A stretch of 64,000 nucleotides of DNA from Helichrysum umbraculigerum (GCA_949592205.1 CATIUR010000003.1:86094501-86158500); one strand, 5' to 3'. Positions 1 to 12,268 are shown, counted from the stretch's first letter. Program-made: numbers and translations. The notes: a model not told the origin generated them from the sequence alone.

Positions 1-83
1 CAGTTTTAAACGATGTGATTTTTAGATTTGTCAAAAATGAGTTTTGAATAATATATTAAAAAAAAAAAATTCGGGGCGTTTCA
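1..83. repeat. Probable 3' end of a Gypsy-type LTR (truncated by window edge)
   Basis: The first bases end in an A-run followed by TTCGGGGCGTTTCA. This resembles the terminus of plant chromovirus LTRs, and the chromovirus LTRs inside this window end similarly (A-run, then GGGGTGTTATA). The rest would lie left of the window. No second LTR is available for comparison, so this is inference. Confidence 0.35.
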
Positions 84-1641
84 AATCATGTGTGACTCCA
101 TCTTTAAGTAGGTTGCAATCTTGAGAAAAGTTGAAACTTTAATGTTGAATGTGAATGGTGAATGAATTGATCTTGGAGAACAAAGCAAGAACTCTATGTG
201 TTTTGGATGAGAAATCTCGTAGCTAGGTGATTCAAATTCGTGGCTAGGGGTTTAATATTTATTGAGAAGAAACAACAAGAAAAGGCCAAGGAAACCTTCC
301 AAAATTCAAATTGAAGTGTAATGGGATTGTGAGTCAGAGTTAACTGCGCACCAAATGGTTTTGGGGTCTAATTGGTGTCGCAAAGCCCTATTTTCCCGCT
401 GACGTAATTTCCTTTGCTCAACACCTAATGAACTTGAATTTAAATGTTGCTCCTCTTACTGTGCTTTAAAGCTACTTCTTAATAATGAGCGCAACACTGT
501 ATAAGTATGTATTTAATCAGTGTTCCTTCATAAACCACAACTTTTAGTTCATATGAGGTTTATTGGTTGATACAAAAAAACTAAATGTTATAGTAACATA
601 TTTGGCCCAATTAGTTCAACCGTTTTTCTTACAAGATTGACTTACAAGATGATAATCGCGAGCTTGATTCTTAATGCATGTTATTAAAGCCTTATAGTGA
701 AACTAGAGATTAAAGTACTTTTCATATGTTAGACGTATCTTGACGACTTGACGTTTTGTGTAAATGAGAAAGTACTTCTTAATATGACGTTTTGATGGAA
801 AGTAGTTCTTAATATGTCAAACAACATGATATGTTAGAGAAGTAAATTTTTGATCATGTAATCTAAATTTTAATTATTCTAACTTTTAAAGAGGTAAAAA
901 GTTCCCACTATAATTGTATTTCAAGTAAATATCACATGGATCTTTGGTTTATGAAGGTTAATAATTCAAATTCTAAGAATTTTTTTTTTAGAAAATATGG
1001 AATATGACAAAAATAATGGATGTTTTTTTCAAACAAACGCAAGAAGACGCCGCTTAACATAATTGTAATTCAGAATTTATATCTAATATTGTAATATTTT
1101 GTTAATTTGGTAATAAATGACGCGAGGATGAGCCGTCTAACTTGACTAGGTTCCATATCCATCAAAGATATGTATATGTTGTTTGTTTACAATGTGTGAT
1201 AAGGGCATTTTACGGCTGACTCGCCCAGCGCATCGTAGAACTCAGGACCGGCCCTGCAACCAAATACAACCTTTATCATGTCTTGTTCAACAATGGCTAC
1301 TTCAATTGCATAGTATTCATAGTAATCGCTAGTGTCATCGCCTAATAGCTTGGTTTATCCATTTGGGCCCCGTGATGCACTGTTATATGAGACATCAAAT
1401 TGTTAATTTTGGTTGATACACAGTGACATAGACAGGTAATTAAGTATCACCGGCAACACCACCACTGCACATCACAAAATGTATCATCATAAGCTCAATA
1501 GGTTCTTAAGTTCTCATATGTATTTTTAATGTTAAACAGGAGTAAAAATATATAATGTTAATAGTTTTAAAAATAACCCCCTAATAGGGAAGTGCTGGAA
1601 ATTTAGTCCTAAGTTAAAAAAACAAAATGCATCCTATCTAA
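84..1641. other. Intergenic DNA, no gene recognised
   Basis: AT-rich sequence without a convincing coding frame. A GC-rich patch at 1,219-1,257 containing GACCGGCCCTG resembles hAT-type termini, but no partner end was found. The remainder holds nothing I can name. Confidence 0.4.
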
Positions 1642-3751
1642 CTAGTTTAGTACCCGCGCCTGTTGCAGCGGCGAATATTTTAGCATTGATAAAAAATTTG
1701 ATGTGGTTAAGTGTTTTGCGAACAAAGTGTGCATTCTAGTTAAAGAATGAACATGTACTATAATATCAATAGCATTATGTTATTTATAACTTACCTTCTA
1801 AACAAGCAAAAACAAATAAACTTTGTTGTTTTCAACATCTTTCCATGTTTTCATTACCTGAAGAGTTCTCATGTTAAAACAAACGTTATATTGTTTAGTG
1901 GCGAAAAGTTTTTGACAGTTATAATCGTAAGTACTTAGTATATGAGAATGTAACTATAATTGTAATAACATATTAATGTCACCCGGTCAATAGTGTTGGA
2001 GCCATGCCAACGGAATTTGGAGCATGAACAATTGTAGCAACAACATAAACAATCATATTAAATAGCAGAATTATGAGCATTATGTGAACTTTTGAAGACG
2101 TTGGTCAAGTGCATATGAATATAAAGCGGTCAAATTTTATATTAAAGTGAAGCAAGTGTAATGTTAGATTTATTATTTCTAAAAATAAATCTTTGACTTT
2201 CATCGATAAAACAATCAATAACAGTAAATAGTTTCTTTGAATAGAAATTGGTTGTTGACTTTAAAAATCAACTCCATTCACGTGAATAAAAATTAGCAAG
2301 GTAGTTTCCTTTACATAAATTTGTTCCTACACTTACATAAGGATAATTCCGTCCCTTTAGTTGTAGATGGGGGTATTTCTGTAATTTTCGTTCTTTAAAC
2401 TACTAAACCAATGAAGAAAAGGGCTAAATACATTATAAGGGTGTAGAGATATCTATATAAGCCACGGAAATCCTCACCCGTTATCTAGTACAACAAAAAG
2501 ATCTAAGAAAGAGACCTTAAGGAAAGAAAGAGGCGCATGGTTCTTTAGAATTCCAGGGGCTTTCCTGTCTACTTTGAATTGAAGAACTGCATATGTTTCG
2601 AAATCTAATTCACTAGACAGTTTCATCACTCTATCCATGTTCCCTGTATATTCAACACCATGTGTATGTTAAACATGGATAAATAAACATGATTCAGTTC
2701 AGATTCAAAACCATGTTTATGTTAAACATGGATAAATAAGTATGGTCCATTTCCATTTGTAAGATCAGTAACAAAGAATCTTACCGAGCGAGTGGCAGAT
2801 AATTCACATTCTTATAGCATACACAAGCATCTTAATGCCCTCCTCGATAAGTTTAGTTATACGAGTATAACATAGGGAATTAATTCAAAAATTAAATGCA
2901 TGCCAAAACTTTAATTTCCAGGTGCTTTACCTTTTGGCGCATGATCTTAGTAAATGATAAGCAACCAATGCTATTACAAACTCTAGCCATAAATCCAAGA
3001 AGATTTCGACTGCCAACTCAAGAACCAAATACCACAAGCCACCCATGTATCTCATCATTACTTGATAAGAACAACATTAGCTTAAAAATTGGACACGTCA
3101 TGTCCTCAAATATGGCCACGTCTATCAAAGCTTAAGTTCTAAAAACCTGACACGTCATTACATGAGAAACTAACACATCACTTGCTTTTGACTATTAATT
3201 AAATAACTACCCTTTTATCACCTCCCTAATTTTTTCTATTATATATACAATAACTGATAAAGGAAATGTAAATGCTTAATGTTTTATGAAATTTTTAACT
3301 CTATATATGTCTTTTTAATTTCATTGATATCACAATGAGTAATATGAATTATTATTTCTTTTGTTTGTTTAGATCTACATTTTCAAGCAAGTACCTAAAC
3401 CGATCAAATGACACACGCATCTAAGTTCTTGCTAAACTTATGTTTGACGTTCTCATTAGTTCTCACATTTGTTTTTTCCTTTTTCTTCATGTTTTATTTT
3501 AGGTTTTGGGTGTGAATTTGGAGTCGTTTCAATGACATTTAATTTATACCTAGATATTTTGCACAATTTTTTTTGTTTTGTATGTTGGGTACATGAGGTT
3601 TTTGATTTATACCTAGACATTCAATTTAGAGCTCCATATATGTGAGTGCTAAACGCAATATTCTTGTTCATCATGTAATCTAAATATTAACCTTGGTGGG
3701 TTATGCATTTGCCCAGTCAGAAACCTTACTAGTATATTTATATAGATAAGA
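1642..3751 (-). mobile_element. Candidate non-autonomous Helitron (minus strand)
   Basis: Read on the minus strand the segment starts TCTTATCTATATAAATA just after an A. It ends with a GC-rich imperfect hairpin (1,651-1,674), a short spacer and CTAG followed by T. TC at the 5' end, a subterminal hairpin, a CTRR end and insertion between A and T are the Helitron hallmarks. There is no Rep/helicase coding sequence in the 2.1 kb, so it would be non-autonomous. The two ends were paired by signature only and could belong to different copies. Confidence 0.4.
2659..2758. repeat. Direct repeat, about 37-bp units 63 bp apart
   Basis: Two near-identical segments, each containing TGTTAAACATGGATAAATAA, begin at about 2,659 and 2,722. 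Each unit holds the small inverted motif CCATGT...ACATGG. No coding potential is visible. Confidence 0.6.
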
Positions 3752-3769
3752 TATATAACAAGCGATTCA

Positions 3770-4455
3770 TATTTTAAATGGGTCTGGATCTGGTCTATTA
3801 GTTAATGGATCATGATCCGATCCAAGATCCAACTAATTTTGTGGATCTAGATCTGGGTCGACCCATTTAATGTAAAAAAATATTATTTTACTTTTCGTTA
3901 TAGTTAGTGCAGATAAAAGTTAATACGTAGTAAGTTATTATTATATGTCCATGTTGTTAGAACCCTCTCCAAAAATTACAAAGCTACAATCGAGAAATGA
4001 TTAGAACCAAAAAAAAAAAAAAACATGTTCTGCTGTTTGATAAAGATTTAATTAGTCATATTAGAAGTGTTATAATGAATCTACTTGTCCTATCATTCGA
4101 CACTCAAATACTTTGATAAAATCGATGTTAATTTAGTGCATGATTACAAATTGAATATATAATTGTGTATTAGCAGATTAAAATCGAGAGGTTATTATAA
4201 AGTTACTACGAATTAGGAACTTAAATTGAATTATCGCATGTGAATATAAAGTGTAAAATTGTTAAATTTTAAATTTATCTTTTAAATGGGTCGATCCAGA
4301 CGGATCTTGGATCGCCTCAACTAGAGATCCATCTAAATGGGTCGTCCCATTGGATCCCTTGTTGGGTCCATAGGTCCAATATTTTGACCTATTGGATCTT
4401 ATAAATGGAGCAGGTCGGGTCCGGGTCAAGATCCGCCCCATTGACAGGTCTAGAT
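3770..4455. repeat. Repetitive GGATC-rich segments, probably from an old DNA transposon
   Basis: Segments at 3,774-3,870 and 4,282-4,450 are dense in GGATC/GGGTC words and are partly inverted relative to each other. The right part ends in sequence reading CCTGTCAATGG on the minus strand, a phrase common in plant hAT-like repeats. No transposase frame and no clear target duplication were found. Confidence 0.35.
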
Positions 4456-4705
4456 TCATATGAATGATATATATATCAATTTGAATTAATAAAGCTCGAT
4501 AAATTATGGTAACAAACAATATTATATAGGATCTCAAATTGAAAGCATTAGCCGTGAGTATCAAAATAAATTTATTTATGTAATTGACAACTTTAACATG
4601 AGTCAAAAGTAAAGTAAACTTTGAGATTCTAGAGCAAACGAAACCAACCAAAGAATAAAAGAGATTACATAGATTGTGTTTAACATAAAAACATAAACAA
4701 GGGCC

Positions 4706-5065
4706 TCAGGGATATCTGATGGTCTTCTCATGTTGTTGAGGTGGTTGTTCCGAGTCGTCTTCTTCGCTGTTAATATTTAACCAAAAGCAGAAGGGTACAA
4801 CCATCATTGTGAAGCCGCCTACGGATATGAATAAATAGCGGATCCAGTTGACGTCGTAGGCTTTGAAGATAATGATATACAGCAACATAAAACAGACAAA
4901 TACTGAAAGAAGAATCATTAATAGAAGATGACAGAGAGCATAAACGTAAGTCCTGTCATCGTTCTCGTCTTGTTGATGAGCCGTTGGTGTTGGTTGCTTC
5001 TCTTCTTCATCTTTAACGGAAATCGTAACCTGTTGCACACCTTCTTTTCCTGTATTGTTTTCCAT
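4706..5065 (-). CDS. Small hypothetical membrane protein, 119 aa, two transmembrane helices
   Basis: I do not recognise a family. Residues 1-40 are hydrophilic and rich in Glu, Gln and Asp. Two strong hydrophobic stretches follow, residues 41-67 and 77-97, separated by a short loop containing KAYDVNWIR. The tail of about 22 residues is acidic, then Gln/Pro-rich. This suggests a small two-pass membrane protein with both termini on the same side. The ATG sits in CCCATGG, a favourable plant context. A pyrimidine-rich leader lies just upstream on the coding strand, and a TATA box (5,184-5,193) is about 120 nt upstream, which supports a real intronless gene. There is no signal peptide or catalytic motif, and the function is unknown. 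Confidence 0.6.
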   Translation of the reverse strand: MENNTGKEGVQQVTISVKDEEEKQPTPTAHQQDENDDRTYVYALCHLLLMILLSVFVCFMLLYIIIFKAYDVNWIRYLFISVGGFTMMVVPFCFWLNINSEEDDSEQPPQQHEKTIRYP

Positions 5066-5183
5066 GGGTACGTACAGGGGATTGGGGAGAGAGAGAGAGA
5101 GAAGAGACGAATGTGTTGTCGGTTCTAAACTTTGAGGTTTTCAGTGTGTATTGATTTAAGGGAACGGTACGTCAAATAGGAAC

Positions 5184-5193
5184 CTTTATATAG
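5184..5193 (-). promoter_or_regulatory. TATA box of the small membrane protein gene
   Basis: On the minus strand this reads TATATAAAGG, a near-consensus plant TATA box. It lies about 120 nt upstream of the ATG at 5,065, followed by a CT-rich leader at 5,088-5,104. Confidence 0.5.
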
Positions 5194-6390
5194 AAAAAAT
5201 AATAATAAAGTTTGATACAAGTGTTCCTTACTTCCTTTATCCACATTCAGGCCCAGTGAGTGGCAGGTGCAATATGGGCTATTGGACAGGCCCCAAAAGT
5301 TTAGGGTGCCTCTAGTCTAAATTGTAGTCTAATATGTATAAAGGTCCATTATAAGCCCAGTTATTTATATGTAAATTATCTATTAATATAGGCCTAGTAT
5401 TATATACCTGACCATAAAGTATATTGTACATACATTAATTTTCATCTCATATGACACAAACTGGACCACATATTAGATGACCAAGTTGACTTAAAATATT
5501 TTACCATGTTGGAAAAAATGTTAACAGCCACAACCATCCAATGCCATCCGATATCCAGAATGCTTGAAAATAGTAGGTCTGCATCTAAATGATGTCTGAA
5601 CTTAGATACTTTTTTATTCAAATTTTTCCCAAAACTTAGAGAGACACCCAACCCTCTACGTCACATAGTGCATGAATCGCAATTTCTCATATGAATTAGT
5701 CAACTTTTGAGATGTGACTAAATAGTGAAAACACTTCTAAAGGAAGAAATAAAGTAAAAGCACCCACGTTTCGATGATAAATGGTAGGAGATCCATCCAT
5801 AAATGGTAGAGTGCACTTTACTCACAGAAGTCTCAGTTGGATTCGTCACAGCTTTAAATCCACATGGTGACATTCTAAACAATTCGAGCTAAAAAGGGAA
5901 GTAACAAAATCACCTTGGAACTACAATAAAATATTGTTGTCGTATCAAAAAAATATATAAAAAAAAAAAAAAAGACAATACCTCGCTCATTACTAGAGCC
6001 GAAATGATTCTTAAACACCCGGAAAAGACAATGAGCTGAATACTTCTCCCCTAGATAATCAAGTGATAGCATTAAAACAAAAGAACTAATTACTTAAGTA
6101 CACACTACCTAGCTTATAGAGAAACCGCTCAAATGCATCAAGACAAGCCCAAAGTGTATTTTTAATAGATAAAATCGCCCAAATTATTTCAAGATAAACG
6201 TTATTATTTTTGAGCAAAAAGGGTTTAGTTTTAGCCTGACCAATATCAACCAACACAACATTTATCCATTCTAACCAATTACCCAACTCATCCGGCCCAT
6301 CCATTTTGCCACCTCTAGAAACACCGAAAGTACATACAATCGTTTAATTAATTAATAGATACAGAAAACTACAACACAAGTCTATGATAC
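5194..6390. other. Intergenic DNA with transposon-like remnants
   Basis: No supported gene. The segment around 6,225-6,315, read on the minus strand, has GAGGTGGCAAAATGG followed by GGCCGGATGAG. This phrase is typical of plant hAT-like repeats, and a similar phrase occurs in plus orientation near 7,627-7,660. The short open frames here show no protein-like composition. Confidence 0.35.
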
Positions 6391-7470
6391 CTTTCCTCCT
6401 TAGCCTCCACTGGGTTCTTAGGGTCTGGATCCTTATTGATTGTCTTGCACCCTTTTAAATCCCTAACTGATGCATCCGTTACAGAAGCCTGCATCACAAA
6501 AGAACCAAAATCTTTAGGTATTTACACACGAATGTGACATTAATAGCAATATCCAAACTGTGGACAGTGATACTTACACCGAAATAAGTATGGAGAGCAG
6601 TAGTACATACATAAATAAATTACAAAAGAACTATTCCAGCAAAACTAACAGTATATATAAACACAAATAAATTACTAAAATGATTGAGCACTCCAAAAAT
6701 TTTACAAAAAAGAAAGGGTACCTGACCCACTGGAAAATTGATATTGATTAAAATCAACCAAAATTAAACTGTAACAAAGAAGTACCAATTTCGACCAGAT
6801 ACTTTAAATTTATATGTATATTATGCAAATCAGACTTTGTTGGTGCAATTCACGTTTTTTTGAGCCTCAAATTATATTCAATAAATAATGATTACATGAC
6901 TTCACTTACCTCAAGCTCGACCTGTTGGACCAGATCTTCACCGGTCTTAGTCTGATTATCAGTAAATTCATACTTATGTAACGTTTATGTCTGCCGCATC
7001 ATGATACATACAGCATACATACAATCATCCTTGTGGCGCTTGACTCTGGAAAAATCATGAAAAAAGAACAATATATATGTTGCCATCCTTCAGGTCACCA
7101 GTAACGAAGATTGTAGGACCCCCAACGAACTACCGATCACTTACAAGTAAAACTAAATCGTAAGAATAAACTTGAACAATTCCAACAAATACGTTGTTGG
7201 TCACTATACATTCCTGCAACAATATAGTACTTTAGAAAATCTTTTTCACGCGTTTCATAACTTCAAGAATGTAATCGCCTTTATTATTGTACTTGTAGCA
7301 GTTTTCCCATATATATTGCAAATATGTGTATTCATCCTCCAAATTCTAAACACAACACCACTTTCAAGGTTAGCTATATATAGTCCCGAAATCCATTCGC
7401 GTTTTGATGACATCCAAATAGTCTTGAGCCAGCCCAGAAACTTGATTTCAAATGGTTATGCCTATAAATA
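6391..7470 (-). pseudogene. Decayed bromodomain-protein gene
   Basis: Read on the minus strand, 7,381-7,440 encodes AQDYLDVIKTRMDFGTI, the characteristic bromodomain stretch (consensus DYxDVIKxPMDxGTI). Next, 7,215-7,345 encodes YIWENCYKYNNKGDYILEVM, the following helix region, and 7,030-7,062 encodes RHKDDCM, a conserved basic patch of plant bromodomain proteins. The pieces are in different frames. Single-base losses are inferred near 7,352 and 7,237, stops interrupt the frame, and the basic patch runs into TAA. Possible downstream exons with good splice sites are 6,910-6,972 (donor GTAAGT) and 6,391-6,488. Bromodomain proteins read acetylated histones. This copy cannot encode an intact domain. 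Confidence 0.6.
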
Positions 7471-8668
7471 TTCCTAAGTTTCAGGAATGACCAAACAGCC
7501 CTGCAAAAAATTATACAAATGTACTGAAATTAGTATTAATACTTGTGGCTAAAAAGATGATCGTAGCAGAATTGTAGGAACTATTTAATTTTCATTGAGC
7601 AGACGGTGTACATAAAAGAAGGGGAGGGTGGCAAGATGGGCGGGTCAATAGGCTGGATTAGCAATTCTTTTTACCCATATGTTCCGACCTTAGCTATTTT
7701 TTTAACCATATGTTCCGACCTAAATCAACCTATTCATATGTAAAGAAAGTATACTAACCTAGTTAAACAGAAGCTTATCACAATAATAATAAAATTTTTG
7801 TACGTAAAGCATTTGGTCTAGGAAGCGAAGTGCTCGCAACCTAGTGCCATCAACGAAGATGGGAGAACCTAATGCTCATCTTGAAATTAGTAACTTATTT
7901 CTCTAGACATGATTTTAGCAGCCTGAAAATGTAAACATTCTACATAACTATAATCGGTCAAAAATGCCATAATCTCATAACCCAAAATGAATGACAATAT
8001 AAATGTACAACAGCCATGCATTCATAATATAGTACTAAATACTAAAAAGTGATGAATAACGAAGTTAAAGAAAATTACTTCTCCAACATAAGGCCAAACT
8101 TTACTCAATTGTTTGTTCTGCCATTTCACAAGAAATATTTATTGAGAGCAAATTTAGAAAATTATATATTTTAGTTACACAGTTGTTACTGGATGCATTG
8201 GGTATGTATTTAACAAAACGTTATGAAACTTGTTGTAGTGTAACTTACATATAAACAGAGAGTATGATTACCACAAAGTTTCATTATATTGTCTCTATCA
8301 AGAAACGCAAGAAGCTTTACATATGTTGCATGATGAAAAAGTAAAGCATCACAATAACATTAATAAACAGAAATAAGAAACTAATTTCAAGCCCTTAGAC
8401 TATATTTAATCACTAAACTTCAAACATAACACCATTTATCATCAACAAATGGAAACATTTTCATTCTTTGAATGATATACTTCTCTTCTTCACATAGATA
8501 TGAAAACTGAAGATGAATATATTCATACAAATTTAATCAACCATTATAAAATCAATGTAAAAAACAATAGAACTATATCATATCAACTAATTATAAGAAC
8601 AAAAACATGATGATCGTTTTTCCCTTATGATACATTTAATGAGTAACAATACTTTTGCCAATGGTTAC

Positions 8669-9654
8669 CTGAAGTTGCTCCACGATAGTTAGAAAGGATG
8701 CCAAGCCTTTAGTTGGTACATCATGAGTGGTCCTCACATCGGAAGGCCAAAAGAGATAGTAATCAACGGAAATTAGCACAATCTCAAATCAAATAAACAT
8801 AAATGGTAAGATACTATGATGGTACTAACCAAGGTTGTCAGGATCGGGATCTTACGTAAGATCATTTTTGCCTTTGCAAGATCAGGATCGGGATCGTAGA
8901 TCCTACCAAAATATCATTTTTTTACACAACGATATCTAAATTCTTGTAGAAAACTACTATTAGAGAAATTAATCTAACATTCAAACTTTTATATTACAAA
9001 AGTGGTGCAATTTGTCAACATATATTTCTAGGACGATAAACCTACTAAAACAAAAGATAGTGGCATAGTACAATTGCACCAAAGTTTGAGAGCATATTAC
9101 AAATGAAAATTACTAATCGTCGTTTTAGAGGTTCTAGACTTTTTCTTAGGTTAATTTGATAATAAACGGGGAAATTGAATTTGGAAATAAATGTACGATA
9201 AGTTTTTAGATAGGATTTCGACTAGTTGTTGGCCTTACAAGCCCAATTGTAAACAAAAAAAAATAGCCCATTTGTAGAATCGGATCGTTCAACGATCCTA
9301 CGATCCTACTCTTATCCTACCTCCTTACCGATCTTACTCCGATCATGCACGTTTTCTATTGGTAGGATCGTAGGATCGTACGATCAGGATCGCGATCTTG
9401 ACAACCTTGGTACTAACCTTTGGCATCACAAGAGATCGGAGCCATAAATGATATTGTCCAAGTACGACTTTGAACTCGATCCAACCATGTTTTCTATAAT
9501 CCAACTGCTTTATAATATAATTTGTTTTTTACCTGAACATAAATAAAAAGATAAACAATAAAATTCTTACAAACCCAAAGTCGGTAATCGAATCACAAGT
9601 CACAATAGTATTAACCACATGCCACGCTGCACTGTTATTCTCCCAAACATTCAT
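8669..9654 (-). CDS. Putative gene fragment, three phase-0 exons, family not recognised
   Basis: Three minus-strand exons fit together: 9,571-9,654 (84 nt, starts with ATG after TTGCAG, donor GTAAGA), 9,418-9,504 (87 nt, acceptor AAAGCAG, donor GTTAGT) and 8,669-8,782 (114 nt, acceptor TTTGAG, donor GTAACC). All are multiples of three, all junctions are phase 0, and the 95 joined codons have no stop. The product is rich in Trp and aromatic residues, with segments such as NVWENNSAAWHVV and DYYLFWPSDVRTTHDV. An in-frame TAA lies upstream in a probable leader exon (about 9,761-9,808), so the ATG at 9,654 may be the start. I could not follow the frame past 8,669. The next recognisable sequence is the bromodomain pseudogene, so this may be part of the same dead locus. 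Confidence 0.35.
8831..9408. mobile_element. Mutator-like MITE, 578 bp, with 10-bp target duplication
   Basis: Terminal inverted repeats begin AAGGTTGTCAGGATC at the left and, on the opposite strand, AAGGTTGTCAAGATC at the right. The flanks GGTACTAACC (8,821-8,830 and 9,409-9,418) are identical, a 10-bp duplication in the range of Mutator-like elements. GATC/GGATCG words are dense near both ends, and no transposase is present. It lies in the intron between two predicted exons, 9 nt past the splice donor. Confidence 0.75.
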
Positions 9655-9818
9655 CTGCAACCAAATCATTCAAGTTTTAATCTTTTTTACAAAATTCATA
9701 TTATATCAAATTATGAATGCTGATATATTGAAATTTTAATATATAATTTGATCATACCTCAATTGAGAATCTAATATCAATGGAGAATGCCTTTTAACTT
9801 ATCATCTGTAACAAAACC

Positions 9819-10370
9819 ACACAGATAGTAAACCTAATTTCTCATCAACCAAAAAAAGAGAAAAAAAAATTGAACAAAAAACAGATTGGCTAGAGTACAC
9901 ACCTTGAATTGGGGAATGCAATGAATTCAAAGAGACATAAATCAGAAACTAATTGAATGAAAAAATCACATAAAATTGAAGTTGTAAGTTCCAAACACAT
10001 AAATATACAAGCACCTTTTCTCATTCACGGATAGTTTCGGATTAAAAATCAGAATTTCGCTTAAAAAACCACGCACAAAATCGATAATTCCTCAAAAAAA
10101 TCGATATCATATATAGAGAGGGTTGATTTGTAGCTTGAAGATTTGAGGTGTATTTTTCTAGGGATTCAGTAGAGTTGGGGTGAAATCACGTAGCCAAATG
10201 AGAGAATAGTGAAATGGCTTTAATTGCAATGCCATCCCGGAGAGATCGAAGGCATCAAATATTCAATTAACCAATACAATTGGCTGATTTTATCAAATTA
10301 TAAAAATATGATATTAAAAATTCTCAAAATAATATCCTTTAGCAAATAAAATAATATTGGATTTAGGGTA
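9819..10370. other. Probable upstream or leader region of the unidentified minus-strand gene
   Basis: No coding frame. Short A-rich stretches with possible splice sites occur, such as donor GTATGATC just below 9,760. I see no defined TATA box. Confidence 0.25.
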
Positions 10371-10500
10371 TGTTTGGTAACCTAGCTTACGAGCTTATTG
10401 GAGCTTAAGCTTATTTTTTTCACAAGCTTATGCTACAAGTTTTGTTTGGTAGAAAAAGTTTTGGTAGCTTATTGAAAAAAAAAAAGCTATAAGAATTCAT
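10371..10500. mobile_element. Terminal fragment of a hAT-like MITE (candidate)
   Basis: The sequence starts GGGTATGTTTGGTAA and contains inverted AGCTTAT/ATAAGCT words, as seen at the ends of plant hAT MITEs. I could not pair it with another end or find a target duplication. Confidence 0.3.
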
Positions 10501-10554
10501 ATATACATCCAACTGTTTAGTGTCCTAACTTATATATGATTTCTATAAACATGT

Positions 10555-10556
<2 letters not shown>

Positions 10557-10613
<57 letters not shown>
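10557..10613. repeat. (TA)n microsatellite
   Basis: Uninterrupted TA dinucleotides for about 55 bp. It forms the left border of the element described at 10,614-12,211. Confidence 0.95.
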
Positions 10614-10616
<3 letters not shown>

Positions 10617-12208
10617 GGATCTAGGGAGAAGAAATTTTGAGGGGAGAAATGAGAGAAATGATCTTGACCTTCTAAATTTCTAATCAATGATTCAAAATTA
10701 ATTGGGAAAATGATGTAATATTAATTGTATTTTAAGCCTTTTTAATAATTTTAGAGGGGCAATTTAGTAAAAAGGACTTGTTCACTAATTAATGATTCAA
10801 ACGTGGTCAAGGTAGTTTTACTAGAAAAAAGGAATTCAAATTAATTTTCAATTTCTTTAGCTTTAATTGCCCTTTTTTATACGTTATATAAATAATCACT
10901 ATTTTTTTGGGGGATAGCTTTCTAAATGTAAAAAAAATCCTTATATTTTTCACAATTTGAAAATCCCAAATAAAGTGCATATAAATTTGTGAATCATTGT
11001 TTTATAAGTGTAAATCAATATTATAAAAATAGTGAATGAATATATACATTAGTGAATCAAAGTTATATTGTATTTGGTAAAATGGTGAATCAATATTATA
11101 CCATGCTTATGAATCAGCATTTTTATTTTCTAAATCGTGGATATATTTCTTGAATCAAAATGTTAAAGCTTATTGTAAAGTTAGTGAATCAATGTTATAC
11201 CATGCTTGTGAATCAAAAGGTTTTATTTTCTGAATCGTGGACATATTTCTTGAATCAAAATGTTAAAGCATAACGTAAAGTTAATGAATCAGTGTTATAA
11301 CATGCATGTGAATCAAAGTTTTTATTTTCTAAATCGTGGATATATTTCTTGAATCGGAACGTTAAAGCTTATCGTAAAATGAAATACCACGTACAAGATA
11401 ATTGTTGTACATATCTCTGTTTTTGTATTAAATATATATATTTTACCTTTCTAATCACAAGAACATTATTAAAAAAAAATACACAACCATCACTCAATCC
11501 TAATATAAAACTGAGTCTCGTGTACGTCAAATGCATTTTGTGACCCATACAACAACAGAGAGATCATCCAAAGTTAACATAGGTGTTGAATTGCAAAAAA
11601 AACTAACAAATATCAATAATTAAATTAGACGATGTTATTGTTCAATTCCATTTCGGGATACAAACGGAGGATTTAATATCAACGTACAAATAACATTGGT
11701 CCATTGCTTTAGATAAAGGAAATAGTGAAGAACCGATCAATTGAATGATAAAACCATGCTCATGTCAACCGTCCTTCTTATCATCAACGCTCGTCGAATT
11801 TCTTCATTCGATTACAAAGGATTCAGTTGAGATTGTTGCAAACTTCGAAATCAAACTTTATAGCGATTTGGCGTCCCTTAATCTTCAAAAGATTATAAAC
11901 AATTTTACTGACACTTGAAGGCGACCATGTAAATTTCTTGTTGATTCTCGTTTTGAATTTTGACCATATTAGTTTAAAGAATTTTAAACAAACGTGGATG
12001 GAAAATTATAGATTAGGAAAATTAGAGAATAAATGTGAAAGGCTCCTTAAATCACGTAGGATTTTGTAACTACCATAATTATCTTTATTTCTTTTAGTTA
12101 ATATAAATGTGTAATTGTCCATGTTGCCCCTTGATGATGTCTTCAAATGATTGGCTAGAATTGCTTCTCTCATTTCTCTCATAATTTTTTCATCTTTTTT
12201 TATCCTCT

Positions 12209-12211
<3 letters not shown>
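10614..12211. mobile_element. (TA)n-bounded element with imperfect inverted ends
   Basis: The segment between two TA tracts has imperfect inverted ends: GAGAAATGAGAGAAATGAT near 10,650 and the related inverse at about 12,155-12,175. It encodes no protein. Internal tandem repeats occupy 11,087-11,384. Location between TA tracts is the target preference known for Micron-type and related MITEs. Family assignment is uncertain. Confidence 0.4.
11087..11384. repeat. Tandem repeat, three units of about 99 bp
   Basis: Units start at 11,087, 11,186 and 11,286. Each has GAATCA, then GTTATAACATG or a close variant, then ATCGTGGA and TTTCTTGAATC. Divergence between units is modest. No coding function is visible. 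Confidence 0.8.

Positions 12212-12266
<55 letters not shown>
12212..12266. repeat. (TA)n microsatellite
   Basis: Uninterrupted AT/TA dinucleotides, shared border between two TA-bounded elements. The alternating Tyr-Ile open frame across it is an artefact. Confidence 0.95.

Positions 12267-12268
<2 letters not shown>

Noticed and set aside
1219..1257. Complete hAT element with GACCGGCCCTG end
   Set aside because: Only one end is visible, with no target duplication or inverted partner.
2896..3135. 79-codon plus-strand frame
   Set aside because: No family resemblance. It lies inside the Helitron candidate with ordinary base composition.
7172..7477. 101-codon plus-strand frame
   Set aside because: It is antisense to the bromodomain remnant, and the recognisable protein words are on the minus strand.
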